From assembly GCF_009811555.1 (NCBI RefSeq), contig NZ_BLIN01000002.1:1178001-1242000 (forward strand): DNA of 64,000 bases, given 5' to 3'. The notes under the pieces were generated by a model, which ran no database searches, had not been told where the DNA came from, and saw nothing but the letters and a program-made list of their open reading frames with translations. This DNA is from Streptomyces caniferus (GTDB lineage: Bacteria > Actinomycetota > Actinomycetes > Streptomycetales > Streptomycetaceae). Shown here piece by piece: positions 25,278 through 34,224 of this stretch. Every line of letters starts with the position of its first letter. Within the stretch, counting starts at the first letter, position 1. A program made the translations under genes and the position numbers.

Positions 25278-26888
25278 TCATGGGGCCTCGGCAGGCCGGT
25301 GAGTGGTGAGGGACCGGCGGGAAGGGCCGGCCGCGGCGGCCCCGGCCGGGTGGAAGCGGAAGACGTTCTCCGGATCGTGGTGGTCCTTGAGCCGGGCCAG
25401 CCGCCGGTGTTCGTCGGCGTCGTGCACGCTGCGGGCCACCTCCGCGGCGTCCGGCCGCTCCCCGTGCGGGCCGAAGAGGAAGTTCACGCTCCGGCCGATC
25501 CGCCAGGGCTCCACGGCCGCCAGCACCTCGGCATGCAGCGCCCGCACGGTCGCGCGGGCGGCATCGGGCCCGTCGGAGCGAGGCGCAGCGGCGCCGGACC
25601 GGCCGGTGCCCTCAGCCCCAGGGCGGCCGGCGCCGGACCGGTCCGTGCCATCGGTGCCGGGCTCCTCCCCCGTATCGGCCCCGATCAGCGGCGACAGCAC
25701 CCGCAGCGCGAACCGGGCGTCCCGGTGGCCGACGGCACCGGCCACGTCGTCCGGCCCGCCCCGCCGCGCCATCGCACCCCCGAGATGGTTGAGCTGGACC
25801 ACGCACATGGCCGGCGCGGCCGGCCCCGCCAGCGTGGCCACCCGGAGCAGCGCCGCCGCGTCCAGCCCGCCGAGCAGCGCGTTGTCACCGTCGTAGGCGT
25901 GCGGATCGCTCGGATCCTGGTGGATGGTGTGCGACTCGGCGTACGGCATCTCGCGCAGCTGGTCGCTCACCCGCGGCCCCACCGCCCGCAGCGGCGCCAC
26001 CAGCCGCTCGCCCTCCTCGGCACTCCCCGTCCAGGCGATCCGGATCTGCGCGAGGTGGCGGCCGCGCAGCGACTCGGGAAGCTGCGGGAGGTCCGGGTAC
26101 ACGATCAGCGCGAGCGACGAGGTCAGCTCGTCCGGGACGGTCTCGGTCCAGCGCAGATACGCCGCCAGCGCCGTGTCGATCCGCTCGCCGTCGAACACCA
26201 GCTGCCCGCCGTACAGCCGGGCCACCGGCACCAGCCCGAACTCCATCGCGGTCACCGCCCCCAGGCCGTGGCCGCCGCCGAGCAGCGCCCGGAACAGCCC
26301 GGGGTCGCTCTCCGCGGTGACCGTCCGCCGGCGGGCGCCGGCGGTGACCAGGTCGACGGACCGCACCTGGTCGGCGGCGAAGCCATAGGTACGGGCCAGC
26401 ACCCCGACGCCGCCCCCGAGGGTGTACGAGACGACGCCGACGCCCGGGGAGGAGCCGTTGAGCGGCGCCAGACCGTACGGGGCCGCCGCCTCGACGACCT
26501 GTCCCCAGACGACACCCGCCTCGACCCGCGCGGTCCGGGCCGCCGGGTCCACCCGCACCCCGTCCATCCGCCGCGTGCTGATCAGCAGTCCGCCGTCGGT
26601 GGCCGCCGAGAGCCCGTGCCCGGTGGCCTGGACGGCGACCGGCAGCCCCTGAGCACGGGCGAAGCGCACGGCGGCGACGACGTCCTCGGCGCACCGGGCA
26701 CCGACGATCACGGCCGGCCGGTGCCGGTACGCCCGCTGGAACCCGGACCGTTCGGCGTCGTAGCCGTCGTCGCCGGGGACGAGGACGGGGCCCCGGGACT
26801 CCCGGACGAGGGCGGCGAGAGCGGCGGGGTCGAGGGCGGGGGCGTCGGCGTGGGGGCGGTGCGTCCGTACGAGGTCGTTGATCTCCAT
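25278..26888 (-). CDS. FAD-binding oxidoreductase, berberine-bridge-enzyme type
   Basis: About 536 aa counted from ATG 26888 (MEINDLVRTHRPHADAP); an ATG at 26918 would add 10 residues. The FAD-binding PCMH domain is clear: RPAVIVGARCAEDVVAAVRF, PVAVQATGHGLSAATDGGLL (the His that usually binds FAD covalently), then GSSPGVGVVSYTLGGGVGVL. The second covalent residue, a Cys in bicovalent enzymes, is replaced (GSSP), so FAD is probably attached once. The C-terminal BBE segment (DEHRRLARLKDHHDPENVFR) is present. A region around residues 395-440 is a Gly/Ser/Asp-rich, low-complexity insert not expected in the core fold. It diverges from the WYL regulator gene, which may control it. Confidence 0.85.
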   Translation of the reverse strand: MEINDLVRTHRPHADAPALDPAALAALVRESRGPVLVPGDDGYDAERSGFQRAYRHRPAVIVGARCAEDVVAAVRFARAQGLPVAVQATGHGLSAATDGGLLISTRRMDGVRVDPAARTARVEAGVVWGQVVEAAAPYGLAPLNGSSPGVGVVSYTLGGGVGVLARTYGFAADQVRSVDLVTAGARRRTVTAESDPGLFRALLGGGHGLGAVTAMEFGLVPVARLYGGQLVFDGERIDTALAAYLRWTETVPDELTSSLALIVYPDLPQLPESLRGRHLAQIRIAWTGSAEEGERLVAPLRAVGPRVSDQLREMPYAESHTIHQDPSDPHAYDGDNALLGGLDAAALLRVATLAGPAAPAMCVVQLNHLGGAMARRGGPDDVAGAVGHRDARFALRVLSPLIGADTGEEPGTDGTDRSGAGRPGAEGTGRSGAAAPRSDGPDAARATVRALHAEVLAAVEPWRIGRSVNFLFGPHGERPDAAEVARSVHDADEHRRLARLKDHHDPENVFRFHPAGAAAAGPSRRSLTTHRPAEAP

Positions 26889-26911
26889 GCCGCACACGGT
26901 GCCGCGATAAC

Positions 26912-26935
26912 TTGACACCTGCCGTCATATATAAA
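26912..26935 (+). promoter_or_regulatory. AT-rich divergent promoter region (TTGACA, TATAAA)
   Basis: TTGACA at 26912-26917 and TATAAA at 26930-26935 stand out in GC-rich DNA, but they are only 12 bp apart, too short for a normal -35/-10 pair. The TATAAA box lies 8 bp before the GTG start of the WYL regulator, which would give a leaderless or near-leaderless transcript, as is common in Streptomyces. The TTGACA may instead belong to an operator shared with the divergent oxidase gene. Confidence 0.45.
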
Positions 26936-26943
26936 GAACGCTT

Positions 26944-27948
26944 GTGAAAGCGGACCGGCTGCTCTCGATCCTCCTGCTCCTCCAGACCCGGGGCCGGGTC
27001 CCGGCCGGAGAACTCGCCGCACGGCTGGAGGTCTCGACCCGGACCGTCCACCGCGACATCGAGTCGCTGTCGGCGGCCGGGGTGCCGGTCTATGCCGAAC
27101 GCGGCCGGCACGGCGGGATCGCGCTGCTGCCCGGCTTCCGTACGGACGTCACGGGGATGACCACCGACGAGGCGCGCGCCCTGTTCATCCTGGCCGCGCA
27201 GGGCGCCCACACCGCCCTCGGTCTGGACGAGGCGCTCGGCTCGGCGCTGCGCAAGGTGATGGCGGCGCTGCCCGCCCCGCACCGGCCGGCCGCGGAGCTG
27301 GCCGGCAGCCGCATCCTGGTCGACCCCGACAAGTGGATGAGCGGCCCGCGCCCCGCCGTCGACCTGGACGAACTCCAGACCGCCGTCTTCACCGACCGGC
27401 GGCTGCGCATCCGTTACCGCCACAGCGGTGAGACCCGGCTGCGGACGTACACCGTCGACCCGTACGGGCTGGTCGCCAAGGCCGGGACCTGGTACCTCGT
27501 CGCGGACCGGCGCGGCAGACCGCAGCTCTTCCGCGCCGACCGGGTCGGGTCGGCGGCTCTCACCGACGCCCCCGTGCGGCGGCGCGAGGGAGTGGAGCTC
27601 GCCGCCGTCTGGCAGCAGTTGCGCCGCCAGGTGGAGGACCGGCCCGCGGAGGTCAGGGTGACCGCCCGGATCCGCCGCGACCGCCTCGACCTGGCCGTAC
27701 GCATCCTGGGCGGAGCACTGACCGGGCCACCCCGTACGGGTGACGGCGCGGAATCACCGGACGTCGGGAGCCCCGGGGACGGCTGGGCCGTCATCGAGCT
27801 GGCCTACCCGGTTCTCGGCGCGGTCCGTCAGCTGCTCCAGTTCGGCGACTCGCTCGAAGTGCTCGACCCGCCGGCGGCCCGCCGGGTGATGGCCGAGGCC
27901 GCCGCCGCCCTCACCGCCGTCTACGCGGCAAACGCCCCGTCCGCATAG
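26944..27948 (+). CDS. HTH-WYL (YafY-type) transcriptional regulator
   Basis: A 334-aa regulator starting at GTG 26944. The N-terminal DeoR-like HTH_11 reads LLLLQTRGRVPAGELAARLE, then VSTRTVHRDIESLSAAGVPV (residues 7-46). The WYL domain follows, with RHSGETRLRTYTVDPYGLVA and KAGTWYLVADRRGRPQLFRA (the W-Y-L triad is in TWYLV, about residue 182). A WCX-like C-terminus is present. WYL proteins sense nucleotides or other small ligands and often regulate a neighbouring gene; here the divergent BBE oxidase is the obvious candidate. The start codon is eight bases after a TATAAA box. Confidence 0.88.
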   Translation: MKADRLLSILLLLQTRGRVPAGELAARLEVSTRTVHRDIESLSAAGVPVYAERGRHGGIALLPGFRTDVTGMTTDEARALFILAAQGAHTALGLDEALGSALRKVMAALPAPHRPAAELAGSRILVDPDKWMSGPRPAVDLDELQTAVFTDRRLRIRYRHSGETRLRTYTVDPYGLVAKAGTWYLVADRRGRPQLFRADRVGSAALTDAPVRRREGVELAAVWQQLRRQVEDRPAEVRVTARIRRDRLDLAVRILGGALTGPPRTGDGAESPDVGSPGDGWAVIELAYPVLGAVRQLLQFGDSLEVLDPPAARRVMAEAAAALTAVYAANAPSA

Positions 27949-28030
27949 CGCTCCGGCGCCGTCCACCGTACGAGCATCCGGCATCTCACCCGCTGGACGC
28001 GGAGCCGAAGCGCCGAGCGCGACGGATTAG

Positions 28031-29158
<1,128 letters not shown>

Positions 29159-29179
29159 CGACCGGCTCGCACGTTGCAC

Positions 29180-29213
29180 CACAGGCCCCGGCGGGCGACC
29201 GCCGGGGCCTGTG
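29180..29213 (+). terminator. Stem-loop terminator after serC
   Basis: CACAGGCCCCGGCGG (29180-29194) and its exact complement (29199-29213) form a perfect 15-bp stem with a 4-nt GCGA loop, starting 21 bp after the serC stop. There is no T-tract, which is usual for Streptomyces terminators. Confidence 0.85.
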
Positions 29214-29391
29214 CGTCGTCTCGGCCCCACGGCTCGCCGCTCCGTGCCGAGGGTGACGGAGCCGGGACCGCCGTACGCCCCGTCAAGCCGTGCGGCGGTA
29301 TCGCCGTATGGAGGGAGCGCCTCCCCCGTTGCCGCCCGAACGGACGTACCGCGGCATGACGAAACGGGCTGGATATGCCTGTATGGGACCC

Positions 29392-29838
29392 ATGACGAAT
29401 CCCCCGAGTCCCGGTCTCGCCCCCTTCGAGCGGCAGGGGGCGGTGCTGCTGACCACGTACAAGCGGGACGGCACCGGCGTCGGCACGGCGGTCAACATCG
29501 CCGTCGACGGCGACCACGCCTATATCCGCACGTACGGCAGCGCCGGAAAGGCCAAGCGGATGCGCAACTTCCCGGAGGTGGAACTCTGCGCCTCCACCTG
29601 GCGGGGCCGTCCCACCGGCCCCGTCGTCCACGCGCGGGTGCGGCTGCTGGACCCGCAGACCCGGGAGTACCGGCGCGCCGAGCGTTCACTGACCCGGAAG
29701 TATCCGCTGCTCCAGGGGCTGCTGGTGCCGTGGGCGCACCGGCTGAAGAAGGAGCGGACGCTGCACTACGAGCTGCGGCTGATCGAGGGCGAGGCGGGCG
29801 CGGAGCGGACGGCGCAGGAGTCGGGGCTGGGGATCTAG
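29392..29838 (+). CDS. PPOX-class F420-dependent oxidoreductase-like protein
   Basis: A 148-aa split-barrel flavin/F420-binding protein. Signature segments: LAPFERQGAVLLTTYKRDGT, GVGTAVNIAVDGDHAYIRTY, GSAGKAKRMRNFPEVELCAS. These place it with the TIGR03668/PPOX-class proteins that use the deazaflavin F420 in actinobacteria. The start at 29392 (MTNPPSPGLAPF) fits the family length; in-frame upstream ATGs would add a basic tail, and the ribosome site is weak at all choices. The substrate is unknown. It is not obviously in an operon. Confidence 0.8.
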   Translation: MTNPPSPGLAPFERQGAVLLTTYKRDGTGVGTAVNIAVDGDHAYIRTYGSAGKAKRMRNFPEVELCASTWRGRPTGPVVHARVRLLDPQTREYRRAERSLTRKYPLLQGLLVPWAHRLKKERTLHYELRLIEGEAGAERTAQESGLGI

Positions 29839-29869
29839 GGGGCTGGGCGTCCAGGGACCACCGCTTCCC

Positions 29870-30865
29870 CTAGCGCCGCCGCACCAGCCTGCGCAGTCCG
29901 ACGACCAGTGCCGTGGCGACGGCGAAGACCACCGCCCCCTTGATGAAGTCGGGGTCCAGGTCCGTCCCCGAACTCCCCTTCCCGCCCTGGCCGTTGGCGC
30001 CGTCGCCGTTCGACGGGTCGTCCTCGGCCGAGTCCGGCAGCTGGTCGTCGCTCAGCCCGACCGGTTTGACGTCGCTGTCGCTGCCCTCCGAGCCGTACAT
30101 CAGGGTGCGGCCGTCGGGGGTGAAGGTGACCGATTCGCCCTGCTGTTGGACCGGGACGCCCACACTGCCGAGGTCCTTCGGGCGGCCGTCCTGCCAGCGG
30201 TAGACCCGGGCGCCGAAGTAGCTGCGCATCACCAGGCGGCTGCCGTCGGGGGAGAACGCCCCGTCCGTCACCCACAGATCGATCGGCGCGACCTTGCGGA
30301 AGACGTTGGTGCCGGAGGTGGTGAGCCGCTGCGGCCCCGCGTAGAGGGCGCCGCCGCCGTCCTGCTTCTTGCTGGCGATGTAGACCCGGCCGGTCTTGGG
30401 GTGCACCATCAGCGCCTCGGCGTCGCGCGGCCCGTCCGCGTACTTCACATCGAACTGGGTCGCCGTCACCGTCGCGTCGCGCAGCTTCTTCGGTTCGGGG
30501 AAGCGGTAGATCCAGACGTGGTTCCAGGTGCCGCCGAGGTTGTCGCCGATGTCGCCGACGTAGACATCGCCGTCCGGGCCGATCGAGATCGCCTCGACAT
30601 CGCGCGGTGTGCCGATGCCGCGCAGCGTGATCCGGGCGACCGTACGGCCGGACCTGCCGTCGACGGCGTAGACGTACGGGCCGTCGTCGCTGTCGTTGTG
30701 GGTCCAGTAGATCCCGGGGTGCGCACGGCTGGCGGCCAGGCCGCTGGACTCGGTGATCCGGGGGTCGCCGATGGTGAAGCCGTCGGGCTCGTCGGCGGCG
30801 GCGGGCACCACGGCCGCCGACCACAGGATTCCCGCGGCACCGGCCGCGCACAGAAGCGAACGCAT
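29870..30865 (-). CDS. Secreted, membrane-anchored beta-propeller-like protein
   Basis: A 331-aa protein. Residues 1 to about 26 form a signal peptide (MRSLLCAAGAAGILWSAAV, cut after PAAADE). The mature part has repeated propeller-like blades (YWTHNDSDDGPYVYAVDG; ISIGPDGDVYVGDIGDN; FSPDGSRLVMRSYFGARVYR; VTFTPDGRTLMYGSEGSDS). A Ser/Asp/Gly-rich linker then leads to a C-terminal membrane helix (FIKGAVVFAVATALVVGLRR) with a basic tail. It should sit on the outer face of the membrane. The function is unknown; 'TolB/WD40-like' is the usual label. The start at 30865 was chosen to give a proper signal peptide; the open frame extends further upstream without one. Confidence 0.8.
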   Translation of the reverse strand: MRSLLCAAGAAGILWSAAVVPAAADEPDGFTIGDPRITESSGLAASRAHPGIYWTHNDSDDGPYVYAVDGRSGRTVARITLRGIGTPRDVEAISIGPDGDVYVGDIGDNLGGTWNHVWIYRFPEPKKLRDATVTATQFDVKYADGPRDAEALMVHPKTGRVYIASKKQDGGGALYAGPQRLTTSGTNVFRKVAPIDLWVTDGAFSPDGSRLVMRSYFGARVYRWQDGRPKDLGSVGVPVQQQGESVTFTPDGRTLMYGSEGSDSDVKPVGLSDDQLPDSAEDDPSNGDGANGQGGKGSSGTDLDPDFIKGAVVFAVATALVVGLRRLVRRR

Positions 30866-31022
30866 GGGCACAGACTGCCATCCCGGGCCGCCGTGCGCGG
30901 ACGCGGCGGCCACCCTCCTCGCCGTCGCCCGCACCGCGCCGGCCACCTCTGCCCGCGTCACGGCCCCGGGCGTGTCCAGCGTCACGTACCGAGCAGTAGG
31001 GGGTCTCGGCCATCATGGCCGG

Positions 31023-31766
31023 ATGAGGATCATGTTCGTCGGTGACTCGATGACCATTGGGAGCACCGGCGATTTCACGTGGCGCTACCGGATGTGGCAG
31101 CACCTGAACGCGACGTTCGACGGCCCGTACCGCATCGTCGGGCCGCGCCACACGCTCCACGAACCGGCCGCGGGCGTCCCCACCTCCACCGCCTACGCCG
31201 ACCCCGGCTTCCCCGACGAGGCCCGCCGTCATCTCGCCGGCTGGGGCGAGGGCTGGCTGCACATGGCGCCGCTGATCGGCGACATGGTGCGCCGGTACGA
31301 GGCCGACACCCTGCTGGTATCGCTCGGGCTGATAGACCTCGGGTTCTACACGAACGCCGAGCAGACCGCGGAGAACGTCCGGGAGTTCGTGGCGCGGGCC
31401 CGGGAGGCGGCGCCGCACGTCCGGGCGGTGCTGATGCCGGTGATACCCAATGTGCGGGCGGCGGCGGACGCCGCGTTCGGCGCGGAGTGCGAGCGCTTCA
31501 ACGAGTTGCTGGCCAAGGCCGTCGCCGATCTCTCCACCCTGCACTCCCCGCTGCTGCTGGCCTCCGAACCGTGCGGCTGGGAGACCGGGAGCGCCACGTA
31601 CGACGGTACCCATCCCTCCCCGTGGGGCGAGCGGTTGCTGGCCGGGGCGTTCGCCGGGGCGATGCATCAGGCATGGGGCGTCGGGGGCCCGTACCCGGCC
31701 GCCGAACCGCACGCGGACGGTGTCAGCGGCGGGTCCACGAGTCCGCGAGCTCGCACAGCTCCGTGA
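31023..31766 (+). CDS. SGNH/GDSL hydrolase
   Basis: A 247-aa SGNH-fold esterase/lipase-like enzyme. Block I with the nucleophile Ser is MRIMFVGDSMTIGSTGD at the very N-terminus, and the catalytic Asp-x2-His is in TYDGTHPSPWGERL (about residues 195-208). LIDLGFYTNAEQTAENVREF and VRAVLMPVIPNV fit blocks II-III in a weaker form. No signal peptide is visible, so it is predicted cytoplasmic. Its last 44 bp overlap the end of the converging TetR gene on the opposite strand. The substrate is unknown. Confidence 0.85.
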   Translation: MRIMFVGDSMTIGSTGDFTWRYRMWQHLNATFDGPYRIVGPRHTLHEPAAGVPTSTAYADPGFPDEARRHLAGWGEGWLHMAPLIGDMVRRYEADTLLVSLGLIDLGFYTNAEQTAENVREFVARAREAAPHVRAVLMPVIPNVRAAADAAFGAECERFNELLAKAVADLSTLHSPLLLASEPCGWETGSATYDGTHPSPWGERLLAGAFAGAMHQAWGVGGPYPAAEPHADGVSGGSTSPRARTAP

Positions 31767-32301
31767 GCGCCGCCTCCGTGCGTGCCCGGTCACCGGTGAC
31801 CAGCAGGTCGGCCTGCAGGCCCGCGTAGGCACTGTTCAGGAAGGTGGCGTGGACCCGCGCCGCGTCGGGGGCGAGACCACGGACCTGGAGGGCGCCGGCG
31901 ACGAAGTCGGCGCGGTCCGCGAGGAACTTGGGGACCCGGCCACCGAGCCGGCCGGCCGCCGCCAGCCCCTCGATCTCGTGCACGAGCCGGGTGGCACCGA
32001 GATTCTCCGGCTCCAGGTGGCGCCGCCAGGAGTCCCGCACGAGGGCGCCGATGCCGCACGAGGTGTCGTCCCAGCCCTCGGTGGCCCGCAGTTGCCCGTG
32101 CTGGATCTCGTCCAGCCGCTCCAGTACGGCCGTGATCAGGTCGTCCTTGTCCGCGAAGTGATGGGTCAGCACCCGTGTGCTGTGCCCGAGCGCCTGGGCC
32201 AGCGGACGCAACGAGAGGCCCGCGATCCCCGTTTCGGCCAGCTGCTCGATGACCGCGTCGAGGATCTCGGTACGGCGTCGGGGGTCGCGGGGCCTGGCCA
32301 T
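31723..32301 (-). CDS. TetR-family regulator divergent from a broken MFS gene
   Basis: A 192-aa protein beginning MARPRDPRRRTEILDAVIEQ at ATG 32301. The helix-turn-helix is LAETGIAGLSLRPLAQALGH, STRVLTHHFADKDDLITAVL (residues 15-55). The regulatory domain has the helical pattern typical of TetR_C. It is divergent from an MFS efflux gene start, as expected for a drug-efflux repressor, and the dyad at 32418-32428 just before the MFS ATG is a candidate operator. The MFS gene it would control is truncated. Its stop lies inside the SGNH gene's 3' end (44-bp antisense overlap). Confidence 0.86.
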   Translation of the reverse strand: MARPRDPRRRTEILDAVIEQLAETGIAGLSLRPLAQALGHSTRVLTHHFADKDDLITAVLERLDEIQHGQLRATEGWDDTSCGIGALVRDSWRRHLEPENLGATRLVHEIEGLAAAGRLGGRVPKFLADRADFVAGALQVRGLAPDAARVHATFLNSAYAGLQADLLVTGDRARTEAALTELCELADSWTRR

Positions 32302-32417
32302 CGGTCGGACTCTCCTAGCGTGCGGGGATCTCCGGGCGGGCGTGCTGGGCCCTCCGGGCCCGTCGGTCCATCGGCCCTCCGGCCGGGCCACGCTCCACCC
32401 TAAAGAGGGAAACAAGC

Positions 32418-32428
32418 GTTACGTTAAC
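32418..32428 (+). promoter_or_regulatory. Candidate TetR operator GTTACGTTAAC
   Basis: A short dyad (GTTA-CGT-TAAC) lies within an AT-richer run four bases before the start codon of the truncated MFS gene and 117 bp upstream of the divergent TetR start. Its place between divergent regulator and exporter genes is typical of TetR operators. The site is short, so it is only a candidate. Confidence 0.45.
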
Positions 32429-32431
32429 GGC

Positions 32432-32940
32432 ATGTCCACGCTCTCCGCCTTACGGCGGCGCCTCCCCGCCGGCTGGCTCTGTGCCCTCACCCTCTGCGCC
32501 TTCGCGCTCCAGACCGACGACTTCGTGATCACCGGCGTACTGCCCGCCCTCGCCCGTGAGCTGACGGTCGGCCAGGCCGCGGCCGGACAGCTCGTCACCG
32601 TCTTCTCCGTCATCTGCGCGGCGGTCGCCCCGGTCGCCGCCGTCGTCACCGCCCGGCTCCCCCGGCGCCGCCTTCTCACCGCCGCCCTGACGCTCTTCTG
32701 CCTCGCCAACTTCGCGGTGCTGGTGACGCGTTCGTACGGCGCGCTGATGGTGCTGCGGGTACTGGCCGCGCTCGCCGCCACCGTCGCACTGCCCACCGTC
32801 CTCGCCGTGACCGCCCACCTCGCGCCGCCGGAACGCCGCGGCAGCAGTCTCGCCACCGTCATGGCCGGGCTGACCGGTGCCGTGGTCATCGGCGTCCCGG
32901 CCGGCACCTGGACCGGGGCGGCACTGGGCTGGCGTACCCG
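32432..32940 (+). pseudogene. 5' fragment of an MFS exporter gene, cut by an aldo/keto reductase locus
   Basis: About 170 codons of a DHA1-type MFS exporter: LCALTLCAFALQTDDFVITG, VLPALARELTVGQAAAGQLV, then four to five helices up to VIGVPAGTWTGAALGWRTR. In intact relatives GWR is followed by FWL and seven more helices; here the frame continues as HPPQVLASRALQGVGWTT and then runs, without a stop, into the complete aldo/keto reductase. The break point is about 32940. The join is in frame, so a 520-residue fusion could in principle be made, but five helices fused to a soluble reductase is unlikely to function. I treat it as a truncated gene. Confidence 0.75.
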
Positions 32941-32960
32941 CCACCCGCCACAGGTCCTTG

Positions 32961-32978
32961 CTTCGAGAGCACTCCAAG
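32961..32978 (+). promoter_or_regulatory. MerR-type dyad before the aldo/keto reductase
   Basis: CTTCGAGAGCACTCCAAG has the symmetric form CTT-N-GAG-N4-CTC-N-AAG. It lies 18 bp before the reductase ATG, in what would be the spacer of a MerR-activated promoter. This suggests that the reductase gene brought its own promoter when it was joined to the MFS fragment. No MerR gene lies beside it; the one MerR gene in the window (5140-5958) has a different dyad (CCTCACG..CGTGAGG). Confidence 0.6.
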
Positions 32979-32995
32979 GCGTTGGCTGGACCACC

Positions 32996-33994
32996 ATGAA
33001 GTACACGCAGCTCGGACGCACCGGACTCAAGGTCAGCCGACTCGTCCTCGGGACGATGAACTTCGGGCCTCAGACGGACGAGGCCGGCAGCCACACCATC
33101 ATGGACGCGGCGCAGGGCGCGGGCGTCAACTTCTTCGACACCGCCAACGTCTACGGCTTCGGGGCCGACAAGGGCCGTACCGAGGAGATCGTCGGCACCT
33201 GGTTCGCCAAGGGCGGCGGCCGGCGGGACAAGACCGTACTGGGCACCAAGGTGTACGCCAACATGGCGCCCGAAGGCGGCAAGGTCTGGCCCAACCACGA
33301 CAAGCTCTCCGCGCTCAACATCCGGCGCTCGGTGGACGCCAGCCTCAAGCGGCTGGGCACCGACTACATCGACCTCTACCAGTTCCACCACGTCGACCGG
33401 GACACGCCCTGGGACGAGATCTGGCAGGCCATCGACATCCTCGTCCAGCAGGGCAAGATCCTCTACGCCGGCTCGTCCAACCACGCCGGCTGGCACATCG
33501 CCCGCGCCAACGAGACCGCCGCCCGCCGCGGTTCGCTGGGCCTGGTCAGCGAGCAGTGCCTCTACAACCTCGCCGAGCGGCGCGCCGAGATGGAGGTCAT
33601 CCCGGCCGCCCAGGGCTACGGCCTGGGCGTCATGCCCTGGTCCCCGCTGCACGGCGGGCTGCTGGGCGGCGCCCTGCGCAAGGAACGCGAGGGCGGCGCG
33701 GGCCGCTCGGGCGTCGGGCGCTCGGCCGACGCCCTCGCCAACTCCGCGATCCGCGCCAAGATCCAGTCCTATGAGGACCTGCTCGACAAGCACGGCCTGG
33801 AGCCCGGGGAGGTCGCGCTGGCCTGGCTCCTGACCCGTCCCGGCGTCACCGGTCCGATCGTCGGCCCCCGTACGACGGACCAGCTCGCCTCCGCGCTGCG
33901 CGCCGTCGAACTGACCCTCCCGGACGATCTCCTCGCCTCGCTCGACGAGATCTTCCCCGGCCCCGGCCCGAGCCCGGAGGCCTTCGCCTGGTGA
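32996..33994 (+). CDS. Aldo/keto reductase
   Basis: A 332-aa NADPH-dependent oxidoreductase of the AKR superfamily (TIM barrel). MKYTQLGRTGLKVSRLVLGT is the standard start. The catalytic Asp and Tyr lie in GVNFFDTANVYGFG (about residues 42-55), the Lys in VLGTKVYANM, and the His in YQFHHVDRDTPWDE. GPIVGPRTTDQLASALRAVE near the C-terminus is the cofactor loop. It should reduce aldehydes or ketones in the cytoplasm; the substrate is unknown. The gene is complete. Upstream it is joined in frame to an MFS fragment, and a MerR-type dyad precedes its ATG. A very long terminator hairpin follows the stop. Confidence 0.9.
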   Translation: MKYTQLGRTGLKVSRLVLGTMNFGPQTDEAGSHTIMDAAQGAGVNFFDTANVYGFGADKGRTEEIVGTWFAKGGGRRDKTVLGTKVYANMAPEGGKVWPNHDKLSALNIRRSVDASLKRLGTDYIDLYQFHHVDRDTPWDEIWQAIDILVQQGKILYAGSSNHAGWHIARANETAARRGSLGLVSEQCLYNLAERRAEMEVIPAAQGYGLGVMPWSPLHGGLLGGALRKEREGGAGRSGVGRSADALANSAIRAKIQSYEDLLDKHGLEPGEVALAWLLTRPGVTGPIVGPRTTDQLASALRAVELTLPDDLLASLDEIFPGPGPSPEAFAW

Positions 33995-33999
33995 GCGGA

Positions 34000-34042
34000 C
34001 CGAGCGCCCGGCAGCCGGTCGGACCGGCTGCCGGGCGCTCGG
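34000..34042. terminator. Long bidirectional terminator hairpin
   Basis: 34000-34020 and 34022-34042 are perfect 21-nt inverted repeats (CCGAGCGCCCGGCAGCC... and complement) around one central base. It begins 5 bp after the aldo/keto reductase stop and ends 18 bp before the stop of the converging small gene, so it can serve both. Confidence 0.85.
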
Positions 34043-34060
34043 CAGCGGCCACGGCATCGC

Positions 34061-34147
34061 TCAGTGCAGCGCCGCCGCCACGACCACGACGATGAGCAGG
34101 ACGGCGAGCAGGCCGGACATGATCCGGTTACGGGTTTTGGGGTCCAC
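34061..34147 (-). CDS. Very small membrane protein (28 aa)
   Basis: A 29-codon frame from GTG 34147: VDPKTRNRIMSGLLAVLLI then VVVVAAALH. It is one transmembrane helix with a short basic N-terminus, resembling other tiny Streptomyces membrane proteins that I recall being conserved. An AAGGGG stretch lies immediately upstream, closer than ideal for a ribosome site. It is located between a terminator hairpin and thpR. The alternative start is the internal ATG (MSGLLAV). The function is unknown. Confidence 0.5.
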   Translation of the reverse strand: MDPKTRNRIMSGLLAVLLIVVVVAAALH

Positions 34148-34224
34148 CCCTTGAGCCTAACCGGGACCGGACCGCACGCTTCAGCGGCCCGTGGTCAAGA
34201 CCGGCCGCGGGGCCCGGCGGCCGG

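Noticed and set aside
32432..33994. A genuine 520-residue MFS-reductase fusion protein
   Set aside because: Only five of twelve MFS helices remain and the reductase has its own start and promoter-like dyad; truncation is simpler.
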